A program made the translations under genes and the position numbers. From positions 24,090,197-24,154,196 of the forward strand of contig CM031622.1 of the NCBI GenBank assembly GCA_018398815.1: a stretch of DNA of 64,000 bases, written 5' to 3'. This DNA comes from Conus ventricosus (lineage: Eukaryota; Mollusca; Gastropoda; Neogastropoda; Conidae). Under the pieces are notes generated by a model. That model did not search any database and was not told the origin of the DNA. It saw only the letters and a list, made by a program, of their open reading frames with translations. Positions within the stretch are counted from its first letter, which is position 1. Every line of letters begins with the position of its first letter. Shown here in pieces: positions 11,201 through 22,939 of the stretch.

Positions 11201-14200
11201 GTACTGAAAGTGAGAGTGAGCAAGGCCTTGTAGGCTTTTTTGTTCTGTACTGAAAGTGAGAGTGAGCAAGACCTTGTAGGCTTTTTGGCTGAATCGAAAG
11301 TCTGTGCTTTGAAAGCCAGTCGTGTTATGACGTGCACATGCTTCCAGGTGCTTGTTTTGGGGAGTAAAGGACATTTGAGTTTGTGGCTGTGGAAAGATCA
11401 GTGCCGGTCAGTGATGTAGCCAGCCAGGTGTAAGAGCCCAGGGGTTCTTCACCTGGGGAGTGGAGGCAGCTGGATGTTCTGTCCAGCTGCTGGACCTGCT
11501 GCTCAGAAAGTGCCACATATTAGACATGGATTAAGTGACATAGTGTTGAACTGAATGTGTGCAAGATGTTATCAAGTGGCATTGCGGGAAATACAGGTGA
11601 CAACTTGTCGGGTTTGCTGTGCAGGACACATTTACCTGTGGGATACCACGGCAGAGCGTCATCGTGGTGGTATCGGGTACCCCCATTCGCCGCCCAGTGG
11701 GTCAGATGAGGCCCGATGAAAGTGAGTTTCGTGTAGTCATTATTACATCAGTTGAAGGACAATGAAATCAAGTACATGTATTCTGCTAGGTGAGTTCTTA
11801 TAATCATTGTTACATCAGTTGAAGGGAAACGAAATAAAGGACATGTATTCTACTAAGTCAGTTCTTATAACCATTATTACATCAGGAAATAAAGCACATG
11901 TATTCTACTAAGTCAGTTCTTATAACCATTATTACATCAGTTGAAGGTAGACGAAATAAAGGACATATATTCTACTAAAGTCAGTTGTTAAAATCATAAT
12001 TACATCAGTTTGAAGGTAAATGAAATAAAATACATGTATTCTACTAAGTCAGCTCTTATAATCATTGTTACATCAGTTGAAGGTAGATGAAAGAAAGTGC
12101 ATGTATACAACTATTCTGCCAAGGTCAAATCATACCCAACACAATTCGCTAGGATATCTGTTTCAAGCTTTGCGAAAAGAAGTATGAGTACAGTTGGGTA
12201 ACATAAATGAATTAAAGATAGAGAAGGGTCAGTGTGCACGTTTTAGTCCAAACAGTAAACAGTTTCGAACCAAACCAGGCTGTGTAACCTGTGCTCATCT
12301 GTTAACACATTCTTTTGTAAGGAATCTTGCCATCACTGAGCGTGTGTGTGTGTGTGGTGTGTGTGTGTTTGGTTTGTGTTGTGTTGTGTGTGTGTGTGTT
12401 TAGGTGGGTTGGTGGTGGTTGTTGTTGTTGTTTTGTTTGTCTCCATAGCAAAGTTGGCTGGGTACATGTGCAGATCACATTGTACAGACTCAAACCCACC
12501 CGAACTTGCAAACATCTCTATTTTAGTTCTTTGATTTTCATGGCGAGACTTAATGTACAGCAGCAGGGAGAGAGCAGTCTGTGTTTGCCATGACACATTT
12601 ACAGCAGTCTGTGTTTGCCATGACACATTTACAGCAGTCTGTGTTTGCCATGACACATTTACAGCAGTCTGTGTCTGCCATGCAACATTTACAGCAGTCT
12701 GTGTTTGCCATGACACATTTACAGCAGTCTGTGTCTGCCATGCAACATTTACAGCAGTTTGTGTTTGCCATGACACATTTACAGCAGTCTGTGTCTGCCA
12801 TGCAACATTTACAGCAGTTTGTGTTTGCCATGACACATTTACAGCAGTCTGTGTCTGCCATGCAACATTTACAGCAGTTTGTGTTTGCCATGACACATTT
12901 ACAGCAGTCTGTGTTTGCCATGACATATTTATAGCAGTCCGTGTTTACCATGACACATTTACAGCAGTCTGTGTTTGCCATGACACATTTACTGCAGTCT
13001 GTGTTTGCCATGACACATTTGCAGCAGTCTGTGTCTGCCATGAAACATTTATAGCAGTCTGTGTTTGCCATGACACATTTACAGCAGTCTGTGTTTGCCA
13101 TGACACATTTATAGCAGTCCGTGTTTACCATGACACATTTATACCAGTCTGTGTTTGCCATGAATTGTTTGTAGCAGTCTGTTGTCTGCCATGGGATGTT
13201 TATAGCAGTCTGTTGTCTGCCATGGGATGCTTATAGCAGTCTGTTGCCTGCCATGGGATGTTCAGCGCCCTTTGTGTCGTTGTAGGTCAGCCCCCAGTGT
13301 TTGGCGCCTGCAAGTTGCTAGACATTGAATTGGAGATGGCCTTCTTCACCGGACCTGCCACGCAGCTGGGAGAGAGAGTGCCCATAGAGAGAGCTGAGGA
13401 CTACATCTTCGGCATGGTGCTCATGAATGACTGGAGCGGTCAGTTGTCCAGGGCGCTGGACTCTTTTTTTCATTCATTATTTTTCTCTTACTGTTTAGCA
13501 TGTTGTTTCTGCAGCTGACCCACTTTTTATCATCAACACTTGCCTAAGCATTTCAGTATGTTTCATTAAAACAAAGTTGAAATGTTTCTTTAACGTGTTT
13601 GTATTTGTTGTCAGATAAACGATCACTTTCGTTCAAGAACGTTGTGTTCAAAAAATATTTTTAAGAGAAATCTATAGAGTTAAAATCTCAGATTAACAGT
13701 CGGGCATCATCAGATAACAGCGAAAGAAGTAACAAGAGATGTCTAAAATCCAAAATGTTTCAGTTGGCATTTGTATAATACAAATACTTCTTCTTCTGCT
13801 TCAGCGTTCCAGTATCTGGTAGCGTGTTAACTCGTTTTACCCTGTTAGGATACTCACACTATACTCGAGAGTATAGTCAGTTCATTCCGACTTCGTCGAG
13901 TGCAGAAATTTGTGGGAGGAAGTTGTGGAAAAAGATAGGTAAAAGATATGGTAGACAGAAAGGACAGTAGACGACAGTCCAGCAGAGGAGGAGACAGAGT
14001 TACTGAGACTGAGAGCGAAAGGAAAAGGGGACGTTACTAGCACAGAATGTCCAGAAGGAGGGGGAACTATTTGTACAAAAGACCCCCCCCCCCCCCCCCC
14101 CCCCCGGTATCCCCACGAGGGAAATACAAATACTGAGTTGCACTGCTTTGTCAAGTACATAGTGATCCTGAGAGGAAAATTGGAAGAGAGATTTACAGTA

Positions 14201-17200
14201 TGTTACTTTGAACCTAAAGACAGATAGTAGTGTTTGCTATGTTTTTCAGTGTAAAATGGTTGATGGACCAAGATCAGTACTGCAGAATTCTGGCAAAGCC
14301 CCTGGAGGAGAACAGAATGTCTATTTTATAAAGTGTAACAAAGGTGATTTTAGGCACAGAATGTGCAGTAGACAGTTGAATCGCTTATATGTCTTCTTCT
14401 TCATTCTCATCAAGAACTCTAAGGTTAGTATTGTTGAGATGTTTGTGTGAGTGACCATTTTTGATCCCACCATGAAGATAGAGCACTGGAACTCTCAGGG
14501 ATGATGTCTGATCACAAGCCAAGAGTGTCTGTGTGTGTTTTGCTGTGTTTTTGTTTGTGTCGGCGGGAGAACTTCATGCATCTCATCAGCACAGGATGGC
14601 GCATTGTTTTGTGACGGAAGAAATGTACGCGCAAGGTTTTTGTGCCAGTGTATCTAGGGTTTTTTTTTAACGCAGGCATTTATTCATAGGACTTTGACTT
14701 TAAGCCTTATAGGGAGGAGTCAGGAGCTCAGCCATTGGCTCGGAAGAGAACGTCACTGCTGAACAGGCTGTGTGAAGCAAGGACCAGACCCAGGGCACAA
14801 AGGCCTTTGTGTCAGGAGAACAACGCTTCATGCCTCACACTGGGGGGACGGGCCTTGCTATCAGCCACTGCCGTTGACGTTCAGAGATAGAGATGTCTCC
14901 CTCTGTCTGTGTGTTTTCACTGGAGTCTTTTCTGTTGACAGCCCGCGATATTCAAAAATGGGAATACGTTCCTCTGGGCCCTTTCCTGGGGAAAAACTTC
15001 GGCACAACCATTTCCCCCTGGGTGGTCACTATGGATGCCCTGAAGCCTTTCGCTGTGCCGAACGTCGTGCAGGTGAGTAACTCTGCCGTGCCTAACGTCA
15101 TGCAGGTAAGTAACTCTGCCATGCCTAACGTCGTGCAGGTAAGTAACTCTGCCATGCCTAACATCGTGCAGGTAAATGACTTTGCCATGCCTAACATCGT
15201 GCAGGTAAGTAACTCTGCCATGCCTAACGTTGTGCAGGTAAGTAACTCTGCCATGCCTAACGTCATGCAGGTAAGTAACTCTGCCATGCCGAACGTCATG
15301 CAGGTAAGTAACTCTGCCATGCCTAACGTTGTGCAGGTAAGTAACTCTGCCATGCCGAACGTCGTGCAGGTAAGTAACTCTGCCATGCCGAACGTCGTGC
15401 AGGTAAGTAACTCTGCCATGCCGAACGTCGTGCAGGTAAGTAACTCTGCCATGCCGAACGTCGTGCAGGTAAGTAACTCTTAAGTGATCATTCGCAGGGT
15501 GTATACATGACCTGAAAAGGAAGGTGGTTGGGAAATCATGTTCTGAAATCAAATCATATACAGGAAAAATAAGCAACATTTAGGACAGTGAAAACGAGTA
15601 TGAGAAGATAAGTGGTTGCTCGTTTTTCATTTTCATTGTTCTAAATGTTGCTTGTTTTTACCTGAAGAAGACTCCAGCATTGGCAATCCACAGGGAGCAG
15701 TCAATGTCAAGTCGTCAAGAGGCAACCCTCGTCCTATCTCCATCCATCGCAGTGATAACTACATTTTTACCTGTTACAGGACCTACCCCCCTGCCCCACC
15801 TCCAGCTCAGTGATAACTACATTTTTACCTGTTGCAGGACCTACCATCCTGCCCTACCTCCATCACAGTGATAGCTACACTTTTACCTGTTGCAGGACCT
15901 ACCCTCCTTCCCTACCTCCATCACAGTGATAACTACACTTTTACCTGTTGCAGGACCTACCACCCTGTCCTACCTCCATCACAGTGATAACTGCACTTTT
16001 ACCTGTTGCAGGACCTATCCTCCTGCCCTACCTCCATCACAGTGATAACTACACTTTTACCTGTTGCAGGACCTACCCTCCTGCCCTACCTCCATCACAG
16101 TGATAACTACATTTTTACCTGTTGCAGGACCTACCCTCCTGCTCTACCTCCATCACAGTGATAACTACACTTTTACCTGTTGCAGGACCTACCCCTGCCC
16201 TACTCCACCTCGTGATAACTACACTTTTACCTGTTGCAGGACCTACCTCCTGCTCTACCTCCATCACAGTGATAACTACACTTTTACCTGTTGCAGGACC
16301 TACCCCCTGCCCTACCTCCACCTCAGTGATAACTCACATTTTTACCTGCTGTCGGACCTTCCCCCTACCTCCATCCAGCACAGTGATAACTACATTTTTA
16401 CATGTTACATTGTTACCTGTTATATATATTACCTGTTTCAGGATCCTACCCCCCTGCCCTACCTCCAGCACCGTGATAACTACACTTTCGACATCAAGCT
16501 GGAAGTGGCCTTGAAAATGTGGGTTGGTCAGACAGAATTCTAGTTTTTGTCACCTCAGTTGACGTAATGCAGAGTCTTTCTAGTGGGTGACCTGAGGACT
16601 GCAGATTCAGGGACTGCAGCAGGGTGAACTTGAGCGTGGGTGAACATGGGGAGAGTGGGGTAGGGGTTACAGTTTGTGAGAGCGTGTAATCTGATGTAGC
16701 ATTGGTTGTTTTAAAGGAAAAGCCAGGGAGACTCCAAAGGGCGTCTCCTGTCAAGTCCAAGCAAAAGGCGTTTCTGTTTCTACTGCAGTATACTAAAGTC
16801 AGTGGTAGAATGATATTTGAAGTTTTAGGCTTTGAGGAAGTGACTGCCGTAAAGCTATGTATTTTTGAGTAAAGCATTTGTGTGTGTGTGTGAGTGGAAT
16901 TTTTTTATTTTAAGTGTCGACATTCTTTTCATAATGTTTTCGTATAGATGGTAAAACTTGAGTTTATATGACAATAAATTGGTGACAGTCAGTCAGTCAG
17001 TGTGTGTGTTTGTGTGTGTGTGTTGTGTGTGTGTGTGGTGTCAAGTGGTTTGATGGTTGGAAATGTGTTTTCTTTTTTATTTCCATCAACCATACCTTTG
17101 TACCTGTGTCATTTCAAGACTGGTCATCTAAGCTTCTTCATTTAACTCCATCCAGCCGTCCTTTTTTTTAAATTAGTAATGGTATCAAGAGTCCAGACTT

Positions 17201-20200
17201 CAGAGGGAGTATCAGAGCCAGGTTGCTACCAGACTACCAGTGGAGAAGACCCTGCTCTGTGGTAGAGTCTTTAAGGTGGTGAGGTGTGGAAAATGCTTGA
17301 CCTGTAGCTGATGCATTCTCAAAAAGTGCACCTTGAATAGCTGACTGGTGCCTTCACTGGGAGAAATGATGAGGAACAATGCTGAATAGTTTAATCTAAA
17401 CCATGTATGGTGAACTGCTCATGAACAGACCACTTACCTGTATCCAACTTTTCGGTTGTAGGCGAGGGGCTGCCTGCGCCAGCGACTGTTGCAAAAAGCA
17501 ACTTCAAGGTAAGTTATAATGAGAACGCTGTATATTGGACTCGCACACAGGTGCGCATGTGCGTGTCCACATACAGCACCCATACACACACGCACATGCC
17601 CTCATGCACCACAAACATTGGTACACACACATGGGCCCATGCCTACACACGCATACACACATGTGTGCACACTCACCACACACATATACAATGATAGTAA
17701 TGGCACAACCAGTGTTAGTAGGTACTCAAGGTCTGACCAGCGCGTTGGGCTAATGCGTCGGTCAGACATCTAAGTCGTCTTAAAATCTTGCTATGTGGTC
17801 TTAAAACTTAGCAGATGTCGTGTAGTGTAAATGGACTTGTTCGCATGCAGTGACACCACTTCGATGAAATTGAAACTGAATCTGCTTAATGAAAAGATAA
17901 AAATAGAAAATGGACATGATTGGGTTCAGTGGTGTGCAACCTGTTCTCAGAAATGGGGGCCCAGAGTCACTGGCCGTGAATCGCACAACATATTGGAAAA
18001 GGTAGCGAGGGTCGGTACGGGTGAGTGAAAAAAGCATCGAGGCTTAGTAAGGGTGAACTTGATATTTTTGGCTAAAAAAAAAAAATGGTGTCAAAACATT
18101 TATGAATAATGTTGAGGGTCAGTATGAGTGGAGACAAACGAGCAGAGATTACCAGCCAGCCGGTCAGAATGTGGCTGAGCGTGCAGTGGCTGGCTGCAGA
18201 GAACAGTGCCCCTGAGGGGGCACTCGGTATGAGACGAACAAAGACCTGAAGCAAAAAAGCTCACCCAGCCTACACAAACCAACCAAGTAGCCATCAGTAC
18301 CTACCTGCCAGTACCTACCTGTCAACTGACCAAGCTGATAGTGTCATTGGGTGATAATGATTGTTGTGCACAGTACATGTGCTGGATGATGACGATGATT
18401 GTTGTTCACAGTGCATGTATTGGATGATGATGTACTGGATGATGATGATGATGATTGTTGTGCACAATGCGTGTATTGGATGATGCTGATGATTGTTTTG
18501 CACAGTACATATACCAGACAATGAGGATGATTGTTTTGCACAGTACATGTACTGGACGATGAAGCAGCAGTTGGCCCATCACACCGTGAACGGCTGCAAC
18601 ATCAACCCAGGAGATCTGCTGGCCTCTGGAACCATCAGCGGAGAGGTACTGTACCAATGTGTGATCAGACCTTGATGGAGAATGTAGACCTCTGCCAAAG
18701 TCAGTACCATTGTGTGATCAAACCTTGATGGGTAATGTAGACCTCTGCCAAAGTTAGTACCAACATGTAATCAAACCTTGATGGGTAATGTAGACCTCTG
18801 CCAAATTTAGTACCATGTGTCATCAAACCTTGATGGAGAATGTAGACCTCTGCCAAAGTTAGTACCAACATGTAATCAAACCTTGATGGGTAATGTTGAC
18901 CTCTGCCAAATTTAGTACCATGTGTGATCAAACCTTGATGGAGAATGTAGACCTCTGCCAAAGTTAGTTCCTGTGTGATGTAACCTTGATGGGTAATGTG
19001 GACCTCTGCCAAAGTCAGTACCAGTGTATGATCAAACCTTGATGGGGAATGTAGACCTCTGCCAAAGTAAGTACCGGTGTGTGATGAAGCCTTGATGGGT
19101 AATGTGGATCTCTGCAAGTTGATACCATGTTGATGAAACCTTGATGGGAATGTAGACTCTGCCAAAGTCAGTACCAGTGTGTGATGAAGCCTTGATGGGT
19201 AATGTGGATCTCTGCCAAAGTTAATACCATGTATGATGAAACCTTGATGGAGAATGTAGACCTCTGCCAAGTCAGTACCAGTATGTGATGAAACCTGGAT
19301 GGAGAATGTAGACCTCTGCCAAAGTTAGTTCCTGTGTATGATGAAACCTTGATTGGGAATGTAGACCTCTGCCAAAGTTAGAAAAGTGTGTGATGAAACC
19401 TTGATGGAGAATTAGACCTTGCGAAAGTGTGTACCACTGTGTGAACAGACCTTGATGGGGAATGTAGACCTCTCCAAAGTTGGTGCCGTGTGTATCAAAC
19501 CTTGATGGGTAATGTAGACCTCTGCCAAAGTTATACAGTTGTATATGAAAGAACTTGAAGGCGATGTGAACCTATGTCAAAGTTATGCCGATTATGATAG
19601 AACTGATGCGTAATGTAGACCTCTGCCAAATTAGATACCAGTTTATGATAGAAACCTTGGGGGAATGTGGACCTCTGCCAAAGTTAGAACCAAGTTATGA
19701 TAGGGAACATTGATGGGTAATGTAGACCTCTGCCAAAGTTATTACCAGTCTATGATAGAAACTTGATGGGCATGGCATTCTGCCAAAAGTTAAAACTAGT
19801 TGTGGTAAACAATTGATGGGTTATGTGTAGTGACCTCTGCCAGAATTATCACCTGATGTAGAAACCTGATGGTTGTAGGACTCTGCCAGAGTTGAACAGT
19901 CGTTTACTTGGATCCAATTTGACCTGATCTGCAACGAATGTACAAGCTTGTAGAGGTATCAGTTATCTAGCAGGCCTGGTTCTTTGAAATGTGACGAAAA
20001 TTACCATGATCTGTCATGGAGTGTAGAGTGAAAAAAAAATTGGTTGGACTGCTTTAGACTTTGGTCTGCCAAATTAGGTGCTGGGCAGCACCAGTTTGTC
20101 AACTGCTGTATGACGTGTTTGCGTGAGTACAGACTGTACCAATGCTGAGACACAGACTGTTGGGCGTTGTGTGTACAGACCTTAAACACATTGCATGAGA

Positions 20201-22896
20201 GGTAGGCTGTTGGGCGGTGATGTGTGCAGACGGAGGACTCCTACGGCAGCCTGCTAGAATTGTGCTGGCGTGGCACCAAGCCACTGGATCTGGGTCACGG
20301 CATGACCCGTAAATTCCTGGCTGATGGGGATGAGGTGATTCTGACAGGTGAGGGAGTGGGGAGACGGGGCAGAGGCGGTGGGGTAATGGTTTCGATGTGA
20401 GAGAGGGAGAAAGAGAGAGAGAGAGACACAGAGAGGGAGAGAGGAAAAGACGGGGAGAGGAAAAAAAGGGAGAGAAAGGGAGTGGGAGAGGGGGGGGGGA
20501 GAGAGGAAAAGACAGATGGAGAGAGAGGAGAGGAAAACGAGGGAGAGAGGAAAAGAGAAAGGGAGAGAGAGAGAGAAGGGGAGAGAAATAGAGGGGGATA
20601 GAGGAAAAGCGAAAGAGAGGGGGAGAGAGAAAAAGAGAGAGGGAAGGACAGAGAGGTGTTCGTGTGTTTATATGGGTTTTGCATGGGTGTGAGAACACAC
20701 AAATTTATCCTGTATGTGTAAGTTGTCTGTGTTCTTAGGATCTGTGTGCATTGTATTCGGCATTAGGTCTTTGTATCATTCATAGACATTTCTGCTGTTT
20801 TCTCCGTCAGTCTTTCTCGACTGTACTGAATTCCCTACACTAATTAATCCCTGGATTATACTGTCCCAGAAACTCACTAGAGTCGCTGGAAAATGTGCAA
20901 TGGTAAACACTGCTCTAGGTGTCTCCATCTTTCAGAGGTGTGTGCCAGGGCCTTGGTTGTAGCAAACTCTTCTCCTGTCCGCTCAACTACATTGACTGTC
21001 CTTCTCTTTCCCTGTCTTTCCTGCCTCCTCTTCCCAGACAACGTTTCTTTCCGAGGGTCTGCTTGAGTTAGCCACCTGTGTGTAGCACATGTGCTTTCTG
21101 TCCCTCTCTGTGGTCAGCAGGTTTTCACTGGTGACTAGCATGCTGCCTAATGGTGAGTCAGTGTCGTTCATGATGGGCTCAGTACAGAGAATTCCCAGCA
21201 CTCATCTGAAATTTCTCTTTGCCATTGTTTGGATTTTCTTTGCAGGTCGCCTGTTAAAGAGAGCTATGATTGGTACACGTGCAGGTAGATGGACAGCATA
21301 TTTGCATGCACAAATTTCAGCTAGATTGTGATAGTTGAAGAGTGAGGGGACTGCATGACTCTGCCAAACAACGTGGACAAACGAATCACAAGACAGAACA
21401 CGTCACGTTTCGACCTCTTCAGTCTTCTTCAGGCAAGATAAACAACACTCAACACAACGAAAATGAATGAGCAGTCACTTATCTTCATCAAATTCGGCCC
21501 AAGATGTGCGTTGACTGAAAAACCAGTGTGATGCAAAGTTCTCATTCGGACATACTTGACTCGAAAGACAGAATTGAAAAAAATCAATCAGAGTTGTCCT
21601 CCTCAACTTCTGGAAGAATTAGTTCCCTTGATCAAGTATAGTGTTTTTACATAACGTTATTGTGTGTTTGTTCATTGATTAATCTGCATTGAGTTGCATA
21701 TGGAGAGGGAAGAGGCCTGTGATGGCTNNNNNNNNNNNNNNNNNNNNNNNNNNNNNNNNNNNNNNNNNNNNNNNNNNNNNNNNNNNNNNNNNNNNNNNNN
21801 NNNNNNNNNNNNNNNNNNNNNNNNNNNTTAGCTAGGCGTGGATTTTAGGGTATTTTCGTTTCTCAGGTTCTACATAAACTATCATTATAAAATTTGGCAC
21901 AGAGGCAGAACATGTCAAAAGTATTGCACATGCCAAGTTTTATGTATCTAGCTTATGTGGAAACAAGGTTATTACACATTCTCATCCGAACAACAGTAGT
22001 GTACATTCGCCCTTCATATCTCAAGAAAACAGAATTTCTCAGAAGTTTCAGATGTACAGTGTTTTATTCCAATGATCAAAGAATGCAACTATCACAAAAG
22101 TTATTATCTGAACTTGAAAATCTATTCTCACCACTCATTCAAAAAAGGCGAATTTTTTTCTCTTCGGTTTGGTGACATATCATCATATGCAGCTTGAAAA
22201 CCATTTGAGATACAATGTTCTTATGGTTGTAGTTGCACTCAGAAGCCATTTTTACATAAGTATGCAAACTTTGGTATGAATATATTGATGGGAAGTGTGT
22301 CAAAAGCTGGGCGAGAAAACGTGCGTCCTTGAAAAATAAACGTTTTGAGAAAATTGAGTTTGAATTTTGATCTTGTGTTTTCTGATGGTCCAAGACATCA
22401 ACAAGGTAAGATTTTATACAAAATATCTTTTTTACAATGTTTGTTCACAGGATATGAGGTAATATAAAAAAAAAGAAGGAAAGAAGTGATATTTTTGGTC
22501 TTCAGAACCGTCCTGCCCCATAAACCTCTTCTTCCCGTTCTCGCTGTTCCTGTCGTTCTTCACGACGAATTGTGTCAATGGTTTGCCTTCTCTTCTTTTC
22601 TCTGATGGAGGTTTTTCTGGTTGCTGACTTGACCCTGGAGACATCTTCTTTCTCTGCATATTCCACTGCAGTCTCTGATGCCCTCAGTTCAAGCTCCAGA
22701 ATAACATCCAGCAAAGCAGAGGAGCCCTTATTGAATTTTTGAACCGCAACTGCCTAGGCTGGAAATGTAATAGTTCCCTCAGAAAAGGTGTGTGTGTGTG
22801 TGTGTGAATGCTCATTTGTGTGGAAATCTCAAATTATCCCAGAAACTGTGTGTGTGTGTGTGTGACTGAGTCCCTGAATGTACACACCTGCACATG

Positions 22897-22939
<43 letters not shown>

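Noticed and set aside
10628..11374. 248-residue minus-strand frame
   Set aside because: It is a shadow of the 46-bp intron 5 repeat and lies inside the FAH gene.
12333..13236. Repetitive proteins on both strands
   Set aside because: The unit is 30 bp, so all frames can stay open; there is no start or domain, and the array lies within an intron.
13790..13830. Possible LINE B tail on the minus strand (AGAAGAAGAAG with GAACGC)
   Set aside because: The match is short and low in complexity; not enough for a call.
15896..16069. Use of the 15896 acceptor as another in-frame start of exon 10
   Set aside because: It is in register by length but meets a TGA before 16070.
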